From Leptospira venezuelensis (lineage in GTDB: Bacteria > Spirochaetota > Leptospiria > Leptospirales > Leptospiraceae): a DNA stretch of 64,000 nt. Position 1 is the first letter of the stretch. Every line of letters begins with the position of its first letter. The DNA lies in assembly GCF_002150035.1 (NCBI RefSeq), contig NZ_NETS01000010.1, positions 372,001 to 436,000 of the forward strand, written 5' to 3'. Positions 50,640 through 59,519 of the stretch are shown here, in pieces. The position numbers were made by a program, and so were the translations under genes. The notes under the pieces are model-generated. The model searched no databases and had not been told where the DNA came from. It saw nothing but the letters and a program-made list of their open reading frames with translations.

Positions 50640-51419
50640 CTAAGGTTTCAGTCGGTAAACTTCTTTTAGAAAATCCGGATCTCTACTTAACAAAGCAGAC
50701 ATGCGAATCTTATCCCATCTCAAAGGATTGCCTTCCTTGTCCAAAGCAGTCCCCCCTGCTTCTTCCAATGCAAGAACTCCAGCAGCAAAGTCCCAAATCT
50801 TGGCTCCGCTTAAGTTCATGAATAAATCCGTTTTTCCCTCTAATAATTCTAAAAATCCTGCTCCCGTCGCGGCTAAGGCACGAGTGGCCAAAGTGTTTTT
50901 AACTGCATTTGCGATCCAACGATAGTCCTCATCTTGGAAAGTATTATTGATTTCAAGAGAAAGTACAGAACGATCCAAACTTCCTCCTTTTTTCAAAAGA
51001 ATCTTTCTATCATTGATAAAAGTTCCAATTCCTCTTTCAGACGTAAGGGAAATATCCAAAGCAGGAAAATAAATACACCCCACTTTTGGAGATCCATTTT
51101 CCACATAAGCGAGTATCACACTGAAATCTTTGATCCCTCTAGAAAATAAAGTGGTCCCGTCCAATTCATCACATACTATAAAAGTAGAAGGAAGTGGTTC
51201 CGGATTATTCTGCTCTTCCATCACCAAAGGGATTCCAGGAAATTCTTTTTTGAGAATCTCTTCCAATATACGATGGGAATCTAAGTCGGCTTGTGTCAAA
51301 ACCTGCATAGGATCTTTCAGATCGAACGTAGATTCCTTCCCGAATAATTTTAAGATCTCAGTTCCAGCAGATTTGGATGCGTATTTAAAAACGGATAAAA
51401 TTTTAGAAAGATCGGTCAT
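50640..51419 (-). CDS. Inositol monophosphatase-family / CysQ-like phosphatase
   Basis: Mg-dependent, Li-sensitive phosphatase family; candidates are inositol-1-phosphate, 3'-phosphoadenosine 5'-phosphate or fructose-1,6-bisphosphate. Seen: VTQADLDSHR-like start region (LTQADLDS), the metal Glu69 in MEEQ, Asp84 and Asp87 in CDELDGTTLF, and the C-terminal metal Asp in KIWDFAAGVLALEEAGG. 259 aa is typical. No clear ribosome binding site at the ATG. The substrate cannot be decided; sulfur-assimilation genes are not nearby. Confidence 0.83.
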   Translation of the reverse strand: MTDLSKILSVFKYASKSAGTEILKLFGKESTFDLKDPMQVLTQADLDSHRILEEILKKEFPGIPLVMEEQNNPEPLPSTFIVCDELDGTTLFSRGIKDFSVILAYVENGSPKVGCIYFPALDISLTSERGIGTFINDRKILLKKGGSLDRSVLSLEINNTFQDEDYRWIANAVKNTLATRALAATGAGFLELLEGKTDLFMNLSGAKIWDFAAGVLALEEAGGTALDKEGNPLRWDKIRMSALLSRDPDFLKEVYRLKP

Positions 51420-51572
51420 CGAATTAAGAATAGAACATTAGGATTTTTATATAAATCCTGAGACTATAATCCAGATCCCAAATCCATAGGCCATGCAGGA
51501 GTTACTCTCAAAAGGTATTGGAGAAGAGGTGTTAGTTGGTTTAGGTCCATGCCTTAACTAAAAGACCAAACT

Positions 51573-52895
51573 TTATTGTGGATTCTGATCTTCCGTTTGA
51601 GGATTCGGAGAAGCGGGCTCGGAAGTTTCCATATCATCCAAGATAGAAGGCTTTTTAGGTCTCTTCTTCTTTTCTTTTTCTTCCTTAGGCATGGAAATGG
51701 TTCTGATTTGGATATATTTTCCAAACACCCAACCTTGTACAGTTTCAGTAAACGCGTCCTTATATTTGGTGTTTACTAAAACCTTATAATAAAAGTCTTC
51801 TATTCGCTGGCCTTCGATAGGAATTATATACGCTACCGAATGTTTGCTTACGACCTTTCCAACTTCTCCTGCTTCTAAATCACGGATTTTAGGAGCTCCA
51901 ACATAAGGCTCTCTTAATAGAGGAGTGTTGTCGGAAATAATGGTCATATATTTTCCGACAGCTTTCAGCTTGTACAATCGTGCGCTAATCTCATTTACTA
52001 TATTTTCGGAACCGACATTAGCATTCAGAATTCTTAATAATGCAAAGATCGCGAATGAATTTTTTTGTTCTGTTAAAGTATCTAGGATTTGATTTCTGAG
52101 ATTCGTTTTGTCTTTGAAAGAATCTTCCAAAATTTTCATGGAAGTCCTGGTCCTATGGCGGCCCAGTGCTTCAACTGCAGCCTTTTGGTATTCCTCGTCT
52201 TCGGAATTTAGATAATCAATAAATATACGAAGATCTTCTGGAACCTGATAATATCCCAGACCTAAAAGAGTTGCCTTTACAATTTCTTTATCGTCTGATT
52301 TAAGACCCTTTTTTAATAGAACTTCTCTTGCTCCAGGATCTAATGTTTTCCCCATACCTCGGAAAGAAGCTACTCTAATCTCCCTGTCGGAAGACTTAGC
52401 GCCTACATAAAAATAATCTAATGAACTTCTGGAACCTATGTCCGCTAGGCCTTTATATGCCGCCTGACGCACCCATTCCCCATCACGATCTATCATCTGA
52501 TGTAAAATTTTTACGCCGATTGGATTTTTCAATCTTCCTAAAGCCAAAGCGGCGGCGGCTCTAACTCTTGGAATAGGATGAGTCAGTCCGAAATGTTTTA
52601 ATCTGGAGTAGTTATGGGTTGCTTCTCCTTCAAAAACTTTTAGAAGACCCGTTTTTAAAAGATCATTATAACGTTTGGTTTCAGGATCCAGCACCTGCTT
52701 TTTCGGTTTTTTCTTATTGGTTTCTTGCTCATCAGAAGGAGAAGGATCTTCAGTCTCCGAAGAATTATTTCCAACGTCGGAAGTATTATTGGTATCTTCG
52801 GGAGTTTGAGCAAAAATTGGCGAAAACCAGACTCCAAAGGAGGCAATCAGTAATAAGCCTGGAAATAAAAATCTGAAATTCAATGGGGCAAACAT
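51573..52895 (-). CDS. Exported HEAT-repeat protein
   Basis: 440 aa. Seen: signal peptide ending SPIFAQ near residue 30; an acidic, Ser/Asn-rich linker (about 31-70); HEAT/PBS-lyase-like helical repeats (about 100-300) such as RVRAAAALALGRLKNPIG and WVRQAAYKGLADIGS; a domain with SH3-like strands (about 325-410: LLREPYVGAPKIRDLEAGEV and WVFGKYIQIRT); and a Lys-rich/Pro-rich tail. A periplasmic scaffold role is inferred. Its promoter region is shared with the divergent hflX. A small hairpin (GGATTT/AAATCC, 51441-51458) lies in the gap beyond its 3' end. Confidence 0.72.
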   Translation of the reverse strand: MFAPLNFRFLFPGLLLIASFGVWFSPIFAQTPEDTNNTSDVGNNSSETEDPSPSDEQETNKKKPKKQVLDPETKRYNDLLKTGLLKVFEGEATHNYSRLKHFGLTHPIPRVRAAAALALGRLKNPIGVKILHQMIDRDGEWVRQAAYKGLADIGSRSSLDYFYVGAKSSDREIRVASFRGMGKTLDPGAREVLLKKGLKSDDKEIVKATLLGLGYYQVPEDLRIFIDYLNSEDEEYQKAAVEALGRHRTRTSMKILEDSFKDKTNLRNQILDTLTEQKNSFAIFALLRILNANVGSENIVNEISARLYKLKAVGKYMTIISDNTPLLREPYVGAPKIRDLEAGEVGKVVSKHSVAYIIPIEGQRIEDFYYKVLVNTKYKDAFTETVQGWVFGKYIQIRTISMPKEEKEKKKRPKKPSILDDMETSEPASPNPQTEDQNPQ

Positions 52896-53185
52896 TCTTT
52901 TAATCGAAAAGCAAGCTTTGGTCCAAGAAACATTTCCTTGTGCCAGCCTCTATTCTTTTTTTCGACCATCCGTTATCGGGCGTTTACCTTTTTTTAAGGC
53001 AGAATCCTCGATTGCAAGTAATGAAACCATAAAAGTAATAATTTCTTTCCAGAACAGGATACAGATTTGCCATCTATACCTTTATATCTATAGAATTCGT
53101 GCTTCTTACGTTTTTTGTGACCGGAACTGCTTGACTCTCCTTTTGGGAAATGGTACCGTCTAATTCTTAGAGAAGAGGCAAATTT

Positions 53186-54901
53186 ATCAGTAAGCTCAGC
53201 GGAAACCTTTCCGGACTTAAGTCCAATCAGATCCAAAGACTCAAAAAACTCTCCGAGCGTAGAATTCGGGAAAACGTGATCGTCACGCCCGAAGTTTCAC
53301 GAACACTCACAGAACTTTCCTTAGAAATCAGCAGACAAATCGGGATCTTAATCGATCGGAACGGATACGTTACTCACGTGATCGTGGGATCGGATAGTTC
53401 CATTGATATTCCTTGGTTAGATCGGATCAGAACATCCGAAGCAAGGTTACGAGGTTTAAGACTAGTTCATAGCCATCTCAAAGAAGAAAGTCTCAACCAA
53501 GAAGATCTGACTGACTTAGCTTTATTACGTTTAGATTATATAACTGCGGTCACTATGGATGACAAAGGCCTTCCAAAGTCTTATTACTCTGCGCATGTAA
53601 ATCCTGAAGATGAAGAAGGAGAACCTTGGACTGTTCTTCCGAAAAAAGTACCGGGACAACTGGAAGAAGGTATACTTGACGAAATTCTGGACATCGAAGG
53701 AAGAATGACCAGATACCGCAAAAATCTAAAAGGTGCTCAAAAAGAAAACAGAGCCTTTTTAGTTGGGGTATATCCCGAGAATAACAGAGTACGCCCTCCT
53801 GCACAATCTATCGAAGAATTAAAAGAACTCTGCCGGACAGCCGGAGTTCATGTAGTAGATTCATTCATCCAAAGAAAAAACCGTTTAGATCCTTCTACAG
53901 TATTAGGAAAAGGTAAACTAGAAGAGATCGTGCTGAAAGCTATCCAGAAGCAAGTTGAACTATTAGTATTCGATCTAGAACTCACACCTTCTCAGGCAAA
54001 AAAGATCTCTGATTATGCAGATCTGAAAGTTTTAGATAGAACCCAATTAATTTTGGATATTTTTGCAAGAAATGCTACAAGCAGAGATGGTAAGCTGCAA
54101 GTTGAACTTGCCCAATTAAAATATCTGAAAGGAAGACTTTCCGAGTTGGATGATAATATGTCCAGGCTCACCGGGGGAATCGGAGGAAGAGGCCCCGGAG
54201 AGACCAAACTCGAAATTGGAAAACGTAGAGTAGAAGAAAGAATTTCCAGGTTAGAGCAAGAACTTAAGTCCTTGAAAAAACGAAGAGAGATCGCAAGAAG
54301 AAGACGTAAGAAAAACGAAATTCCTGTCTGCGGAATCGTGGGTTATACAAACGCAGGAAAATCTACCTTACTCAATGCGATGACAAATTCTACAGTATTA
54401 TCCGAAGACAAATTATTCGCAACATTAGATCCTACATCCAGAAGGATACGTTTCCCGGAAGAAAGAGAAATCATTATCTCCGACACTGTAGGATTTATTC
54501 ATGATCTTCCTCCTGAACTATCTAATGCATTCAAAGCAACACTGGAAGAGTTAGGAGATTCCGATCTTTTAGTCCATGTGGTAGATGTTTCCAATCCTGA
54601 ATTTAGACAACAGATGGAAGCCGTGGAAACTATATTAGAAGATTTGAATCTATCTGATATACCGAGGATCCTAGTTTTCAACAAAATTGACGGATTACCT
54701 GAAGAAGCAAGAAACGAACTTCTAAGAGAAGCGGATCTGGATACAATCTATGTCTCCGCCATTCAAGGTTTTGGATTACAAACTTTATTGAACCGGATAG
54801 AAGAGAGAATTTACTCTCAAGCAGAAGCAAAACTTTCTAGTTCTAAACTCTGGGAAGATGACAAGGAATGGGAAGAGGAAACTGAAAAAACCTACGTGTA
54901 A
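53186..54901 (+). CDS. hflX: GTPase HflX (probable ATC start)
   Basis: Ribosome-associated GTPase that splits stalled or stressed ribosomes. Seen: an N-terminal HflX domain with GLRLVHSHL and DLTDLALLRLDYI, the subdomain with QVELLVFDLELTPSQ, the family glycine loop GGIGGRGPGETKLE, a coiled coil (SRLEQELKSLKKRREIARRR), and the G domain with G1 GYTNAGKST, G3 DTVGFI and G4 FNKID. The first ordinary start (GTG 53276) would cut off GNLSGLKSNQIQRLKKLSE and RRIRENVIVTPE, which match the usual HflX N-terminus. The frame is open back to a TAG at 53168 with no ATG, GTG, TTG or CTG; AGAAGAGG lies 7 nt before ATC at 53186, so I place initiation there. The start is inference, the identity is clear. Confidence 0.9.
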   Translation: MSKLSGNLSGLKSNQIQRLKKLSERRIRENVIVTPEVSRTLTELSLEISRQIGILIDRNGYVTHVIVGSDSSIDIPWLDRIRTSEARLRGLRLVHSHLKEESLNQEDLTDLALLRLDYITAVTMDDKGLPKSYYSAHVNPEDEEGEPWTVLPKKVPGQLEEGILDEILDIEGRMTRYRKNLKGAQKENRAFLVGVYPENNRVRPPAQSIEELKELCRTAGVHVVDSFIQRKNRLDPSTVLGKGKLEEIVLKAIQKQVELLVFDLELTPSQAKKISDYADLKVLDRTQLILDIFARNATSRDGKLQVELAQLKYLKGRLSELDDNMSRLTGGIGGRGPGETKLEIGKRRVEERISRLEQELKSLKKRREIARRRRKKNEIPVCGIVGYTNAGKSTLLNAMTNSTVLSEDKLFATLDPTSRRIRFPEEREIIISDTVGFIHDLPPELSNAFKATLEELGDSDLLVHVVDVSNPEFRQQMEAVETILEDLNLSDIPRILVFNKIDGLPEEARNELLREADLDTIYVSAIQGFGLQTLLNRIEERIYSQAEAKLSSSKLWEDDKEWEEETEKTYV

Positions 54902-54909
54902 CGCAGGTT
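54889..54909. terminator. Bidirectional terminator-like hairpin at the hflX 3' end
   Basis: AACCTACG and CGCAGGTT pair at seven of eight positions around a 5-nt loop that holds the hflX stop codon, with As before and TTTT after. It could serve both hflX and the convergent small gene. Confidence 0.55.
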
Positions 54910-54931
54910 TTGGAGTTTTACAGAAGGTCAA

Positions 54932-55177
54932 TTAAACCAGGCCGGCTAATTTTTCTTGGTCTAATGCCAAACAGATCACAGAATTAATATAAGTTTCCCT
55001 GTCCGATCTTCCGGTGATATAATCTTGATACACGGATTGCAAGAGCAAATAAAACATATTCTTTCGGCCCCTAAAAGAATGTTCGGACCGACTTGTTCTT
55101 CTCATAAGCCTTTTTTGGGTCTTAGACTTTTTTCTTGCTCCTAGATCCAAACGGAGAAACTTGAATAAAGTGGCCAT
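54932..55177 (-). CDS. Small basic protein of unknown function
   Basis: 81 aa, basic N-terminal half (LDLGARKKSKTQKRLMRRTS) and a helical C-terminal half (NMFYLLLQSVYQDYITGRSD). It fills the gap between hflX and murB, has GGAAAG just before its ATG, and overlaps the first 17 nt of murB on the opposite strand. Not recognised. It could be a spurious frame, but length, context and a plausible ribosome binding site favour a real gene. Confidence 0.45.
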   Translation of the reverse strand: MATLFKFLRLDLGARKKSKTQKRLMRRTSRSEHSFRGRKNMFYLLLQSVYQDYITGRSDRETYINSVICLALDQEKLAGLV

Positions 55178-56123
55178 TCTTTCCGAAATTCAGATCCGAG
55201 AACTAAAGAATTCCCTAGAAAATTCCGGTCTACCTTACCGGGAAAATCAGGATTTGAGCACCAATTGTTCTTTTAAGATCGGTGGAATTTCTCCCATCAT
55301 GGCCGAGCCTGAAACCCAGGAACAAATCCTAGAAACTCTTTCCGTATTCAAAAAACTGGATCTGCCTTGGAAGATTCTGGGAGGCGGCACTAATATTTTA
55401 ATCTCAGATCATCCGAATGATTTCGTAATCTTAAAACTTTCTGGAGGGTTCAAGGAATACCAAGACTTGGGAGAGGGTATTTTTCAAGTCGGTGCTGCTA
55501 CAAATACCACTCCAATCTTCCGCCAGATCTCCCAGAAAGGATATACAGGGGCCGAATTTTTAAGCACGATCCCTGGTTGGACAGGTGGTGCAGTTATCCA
55601 AAATGCAGGATGTTATGGAGGAGAACTTTTTGATCTTATCCAAGAAGTGGAATTTTTAAGAAATGGAGAAGTTCTCAAAAGAAAACCTTCTGAAATAGAG
55701 CATGGATACAGATCTACTGAGTTCTTAAAGAGAAAAGATTCCATTATACTCTCTATTCGAATTAAATTAAAAACGGGAAACTTAGAAGAAATCGAGGCCT
55801 CGCTCAAAGAGAAAAGGGACAAGAGAAATTCTTCTCAACCTCAGAATAAAAAAAGTGCCGGTTCCATGTTCAAAAACCCGAAGGTATTCGACGAACAAGG
55901 AAAAGAGATCAAAGCTTGGCAATTTATAGACAAGGTAGGTCTAAGGGGATTACAAATTGGTGGGGCTCAAATTTCTCCAGAACATTGTAATTTTATAGTA
56001 AACACTGGAGGAGCAAAGGCCTCTGATGTGTATGGACTTGTAAATACTGTCCAAGAAAAAGTGGAAAAAGAAACCGGTGTAAGATTAGAAAGAGAAGTGG
56101 AATACTTCGGTTCCATTCCCTAA
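55161..56123 (+). CDS. murB: UDP-N-acetylenolpyruvoylglucosamine reductase
   Basis: FAD enzyme that completes UDP-MurNAc for peptidoglycan. Seen: SFKIGG, the FAD loop LGGGTNILISD, IPGWTGGAVIQNAGCYGGE, the substrate Tyr/Arg region GYRSTEF, and the catalytic Ser in KSAGSMFKNP, which marks the type II-like short form. 320 aa is normal. TTG start with GGAG about 5 nt upstream; a GTG three codons on is the alternative. Followed 15 nt later by a TetR gene. Confidence 0.94.
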   Translation: MNKVAILSEIQIRELKNSLENSGLPYRENQDLSTNCSFKIGGISPIMAEPETQEQILETLSVFKKLDLPWKILGGGTNILISDHPNDFVILKLSGGFKEYQDLGEGIFQVGAATNTTPIFRQISQKGYTGAEFLSTIPGWTGGAVIQNAGCYGGELFDLIQEVEFLRNGEVLKRKPSEIEHGYRSTEFLKRKDSIILSIRIKLKTGNLEEIEASLKEKRDKRNSSQPQNKKSAGSMFKNPKVFDEQGKEIKAWQFIDKVGLRGLQIGGAQISPEHCNFIVNTGGAKASDVYGLVNTVQEKVEKETGVRLEREVEYFGSIP

Positions 56124-56138
56124 TTCCAGGAAAACCAA

Positions 56139-56720
56139 ATGCCAGTAGTTCGAGATCCTGAAGATAAAAAAGAAAGAATACTCTCCTCTGCCTTAAGGTT
56201 ATTCACCGAAAAGGGCTTTGAAGGAACTCCTATACCGGATCTCGCGAAAGACGCAGGGATAGGCGCAGGAACTATATACAGGTATTATAAGAATAAAGAA
56301 GAGCTGGTAAACGAACTATTCCGTTTTTGGAAAAATAAATTAAGAGAGACTCTCGCAGAAAATTATCCTGAAAAAGCAAAATCCAAAGACTTATTTGTTC
56401 ATTTGTGGAAGGCACTTGCAACCTTCTACCATCGTTATCCGGAAGCGTTCGAATTTTTAGAACTACACTATCATTCCCCCTACCTAGACCAAGCCAGTAA
56501 AAAGGCAACCTCCGAAACTATGGAGTTCATTTGCACATTTTTAGAACAAGCAAGGGCAAAAGGAGATATCAAATCTGACCTTGGTTCCATGGAACTAGTT
56601 TCATTATGTTACGGAAGTTTTGTAGGAATGGTGAAAATGGCTAAGGGTGGTTATATTCAACTTTCTGCAGAAACTTTACATGCTTCCGGTTTAACCCTCT
56701 GGAAAGCATTAGCAAAATAA
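56139..56720 (+). CDS. TetR-family transcriptional regulator (1)
   Basis: 193-aa DNA-binding protein. Seen: N-terminal HTH (about 10-57) with ILSSALRLFTEKGFEGTPI, AGIGAGTIYRYYKNKEEL, then an all-helical ligand/dimer domain. Co-directional with murB and only 15 nt behind it, so it may be co-transcribed; regulation of a cell-wall gene by it is not implied. The repressed targets are unknown; the operator-like sites at the FAS operon are candidates only. Confidence 0.88.
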   Translation: MPVVRDPEDKKERILSSALRLFTEKGFEGTPIPDLAKDAGIGAGTIYRYYKNKEELVNELFRFWKNKLRETLAENYPEKAKSKDLFVHLWKALATFYHRYPEAFEFLELHYHSPYLDQASKKATSETMEFICTFLEQARAKGDIKSDLGSMELVSLCYGSFVGMVKMAKGGYIQLSAETLHASGLTLWKALAK

Positions 56721-57106
56721 AAGCCAATTTATTCTAAAATTTATTTCCAAATCAACAAGAACCATTCCAAACTATATCCTTATCGTTAGCGGAAACAATA
56801 TTCCAAATTATATATTCGTAAAATCCCAATTTATCATTTCTCAAATAACATCTCTTCCTAATATGCTTATATATTAGATTCTAATTATTTACGGAATCTG
56901 AATTCAGATTCCGGTATTGATGGATAGTAAGTTCTCCCAAATAGGTCTAACCGAATTAACTTTGTTTTTACTGATCGAAGGAAAATATATCTGATAGATT
57001 ATAAATTATGTTAATTTGATCTTTCATTCTTGACAATAATGATTGTTAGTCGGAACTTTCGGCCTTACTTTACAGAAAGAAATTTAAGAAAAAATAAAAT
57101 TTGAAA
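56721..57106. other. AT-rich intergenic region before the second TetR gene
   Basis: 386 nt, very AT-rich, with no gene-like frame. It contains TTGACA at 57030-57035 overlapping an ACAAT/ATTGT inverted repeat, a plausible promoter-operator arrangement for the downstream gene. Confidence 0.45.
57033..57046. promoter_or_regulatory. Inverted repeat overlapping a -35-like hexamer
   Basis: ACAAT and ATTGT separated by 4 nt, overlapping a TTGACA hexamer about 60-75 nt before the TetR (2) start. Related in sequence to the AACAATTGTT palindromes elsewhere in the window. Inferred autoregulatory site. Confidence 0.4.
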
Positions 57107-57829
57107 ATGGTTACCCGAATGGAAAATAGTTCACTGATTGAAAACCTAGATATTTCCACGGATCCAGAGCTCACACCTGATCAGGATCCCGTATACGAAA
57201 CAGACAAGGAGCCTCAACTACATAAGAAACAAGATGAATCGAAAGAAAGGATTATACGTTCTGCTCTTAAGCTATTTGCAGAAAGAGGATTTTTCGAAAC
57301 AAGAATCCCCGAAATTTCTGCTCATGCAAAAGTTGGAGTTGGAACAATGTACCGCCACTTTCGGAACAAGGATCATCTTTTCAATGAAGCATTTCGGATC
57401 TCAGTCCAAGAATTTTCAGAGTTCTTAGAAAGATCCATTTCTAGGAACTTATCTCCGAAAGAACAGTTTTTCGATTTTTGGAAAGGACTAGGATTGTTTT
57501 CCCAGGGTAAATTCGACCAGTTGATCATGATTGAAAGAAATCTATCTTCCTATATATTGGATGAGAAAAGTACGAAAGAGGCACTATCCTTAAAGCAAAA
57601 GATTTCTGAATACTTTGCGCCTGCTCAGAATGATAAAAATCTTAGGTTACTCTATCCTTCTCTTATTCTGGGATCTTTTACTGGGATTCTGCGATATCAT
57701 CGGATTCACGAAAATAACATAGACCCTTCTATTATGGAACAATCTGCAGAAATGTTATGGGAAGGGTTTTCCAAGGTCAGACAATCTCCAATATCCAAGA
57801 GGAAAGAAAAACATACAAAAAAAGACTGA
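57107..57829 (+). CDS. TetR-family transcriptional regulator (2)
   Basis: About 240 aa. Seen: an acidic, disordered N-terminal extension of about 40 residues before the HTH (about 47-94: IIRSALKLFAERGFFETRI, AKVGVGTMYRHFRNKDHL), then a helical ligand domain and a basic tail (KRKEKHTKK). Starts at TTG 57101, ATG 57107 or ATG 57119 are all possible, none with a strong ribosome binding site. The extension is longer than usual for TetR. Monocistronic, with an inverted repeat upstream. Confidence 0.85.
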   Translation: MVTRMENSSLIENLDISTDPELTPDQDPVYETDKEPQLHKKQDESKERIIRSALKLFAERGFFETRIPEISAHAKVGVGTMYRHFRNKDHLFNEAFRISVQEFSEFLERSISRNLSPKEQFFDFWKGLGLFSQGKFDQLIMIERNLSSYILDEKSTKEALSLKQKISEYFAPAQNDKNLRLLYPSLILGSFTGILRYHRIHENNIDPSIMEQSAEMLWEGFSKVRQSPISKRKEKHTKKD

Positions 57830-57975
57830 AACTAGCGATGGAGCAAGTTTTTTTGTCGGAGGTTTATCTCAGATAAGATAGATAATAAGTGTTAAAAACT
57901 TATTTACTTGGGACAGAAATAGATCGAAGGATAAAATCGTCCTTTGTTTTATAAAACTCCTGTCAAGATAGCAAT

Positions 57976-59517
57976 ATGCGGACTCGCTTTCTAGTATTTT
58001 TAGTCGGATTCGGAATGTTATGCAAACCAATAGAAGTGCATAACCCAGCTATTCCATTTTCAGACGCCTGGTGGGAAACCACTTTTGTTCGCTGTATCTT
58101 GGGAGAATTAGATGTTTGTCTCCCTGGGCCTGCCATTAGCGGAAGCCTTAGCTCAAAATTCGTAAGCAATAATTCAGGAGCAATCACGTTTTCTGATCTT
58201 ACTTGGAGATCAGATACTGACGGACCTTATGATGTTCGAATAGATGCCGGTTCTTGTACAAGCGGGTCAAGTTTAATCACAGGGACTGCAACCGCAAACA
58301 CAGACAATCTAGCTTCAATCAATGCGAGCCTCCTTCCTTTTGGAACAAGTTATATTAGAGTCTGCGTTACTGATCCAGTAGAAGATGCAACCGGGTCTGG
58401 AATTTTTAGGATCGTTCGGGATGATACATATCCTACTGCAAGCACCAATCCAGGAGCCGGGGCTTACAATTCTTCTCAAAATGTTTCTATTATTTGCTCG
58501 GATACCGGTGGAGCAGGCTGCGATAAGATCTCCTATGTTACTGACACTTCTACTCCTGATATCGACGGAGTAACAGGAACTATAAATGTAGGAACTCAAT
58601 ATTCTACTCCAATCAATGTTCCAGCAAATTCTACTACTACCTTTAAATATGTCGTAAGAGATAAAGCGGGGAATGTATCATTAGTTGATACTGCAGATGT
58701 CGCAGTGGATACTGTGACTCCTACTATCTCGGCTACTAATCCAAACGACGGTGCTACCGGAGTGGCACTTTCTCCCGGATCGATTAGTTTAAATTTCGCG
58801 GAACCGATGGATACAACGGCCGCAATGTCTATGACAACAGAAATTTATGATGGAACTTCTTGGGTAACGATTCCAAATAATAATACGATATTCGATTGGC
58901 AGGATTCTCAAACTTTAGTCATTACGATCAGTTGGACTTATTTTCCGGAAGATTCTCAAATTCGTTGGACCATCCCTTCAAGCTCTTTACAAGACTTAGC
59001 AGGAAATGGAGTTTCGCAACAAGCCACCTTTACCACCACAACCGGTGCTACGATAACGGGAGCCCAAGTATATTCAGGACCAACAGCACACGGAACCTAT
59101 ACTGCAGATATTACCACTACAGATACTTCTACAGGTTTAGTTTGGAAAACTTGCTGGGAAGGAAGAATGGGACCTGGATGTGCTACCGGCTCTCCCACAA
59201 ATACTACTTGGGCCGACGCATTAGACGGATGCGCTTACTTAAATTATATTCATGGTCCTGGAATAGGATACGCAGATCGTGAAAACTGGAGACTTCCTAG
59301 AGCTGAAGAATTATATTCTTTGGTGGAAGGAAGCGCCGATCCATACATAAATACTACCGCATTTCCGAATCCGGTTTCTCCTGCAACTTGGACAGCATCC
59401 AGAGGTATTACAGGTTCTCCAATGGATCGATTTGCAAGAACCGTAGTATTCACGTATGGCATCTTAAACCAGTTCGATAAAAGTTTAAGTTATGCGCTAC
59501 ACTGCGTAAGTGACTGA
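57976..59517 (+). CDS. Lipoprotein with Ig-like domains and DUF1566 (Lcl-type) C-terminus
   Basis: Surface or periplasmic lipoprotein, 513 aa. Seen: signal with lipidation Cys16 (GFGMLCKP); a beta domain to about 150; a chitobiase C-terminal-like Ig unit (about 150-250, ISYVTDTSTPDIDG, VVRDKAGNVS); an SbsA-like Ig domain (about 250-355, NPNDGATGVALSPGSISLNF, LQDLAGNGV); and a DUF1566/Lcl C-terminal domain (about 375-513) with STGLVWKTCWEG, NWRLPRAEEL and Cys residues that could pair. This layout is common in Leptospira lipoproteins; Lcl-type domains have been linked to binding host matrix in other bacteria. The ligand is unknown. Ends 2 nt before convergent gpmI. Confidence 0.82.
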   Translation: MRTRFLVFLVGFGMLCKPIEVHNPAIPFSDAWWETTFVRCILGELDVCLPGPAISGSLSSKFVSNNSGAITFSDLTWRSDTDGPYDVRIDAGSCTSGSSLITGTATANTDNLASINASLLPFGTSYIRVCVTDPVEDATGSGIFRIVRDDTYPTASTNPGAGAYNSSQNVSIICSDTGGAGCDKISYVTDTSTPDIDGVTGTINVGTQYSTPINVPANSTTTFKYVVRDKAGNVSLVDTADVAVDTVTPTISATNPNDGATGVALSPGSISLNFAEPMDTTAAMSMTTEIYDGTSWVTIPNNNTIFDWQDSQTLVITISWTYFPEDSQIRWTIPSSSLQDLAGNGVSQQATFTTTTGATITGAQVYSGPTAHGTYTADITTTDTSTGLVWKTCWEGRMGPGCATGSPTNTTWADALDGCAYLNYIHGPGIGYADRENWRLPRAEELYSLVEGSADPYINTTAFPNPVSPATWTASRGITGSPMDRFARTVVFTYGILNQFDKSLSYALHCVSD

Positions 59518-59519
59518 TC

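Noticed and set aside
52918..53163. 81-codon plus-strand frame between the HEAT-repeat gene and hflX
   Set aside because: Low-complexity composition, no ribosome binding site, and it covers the promoter region shared by two divergent genes.
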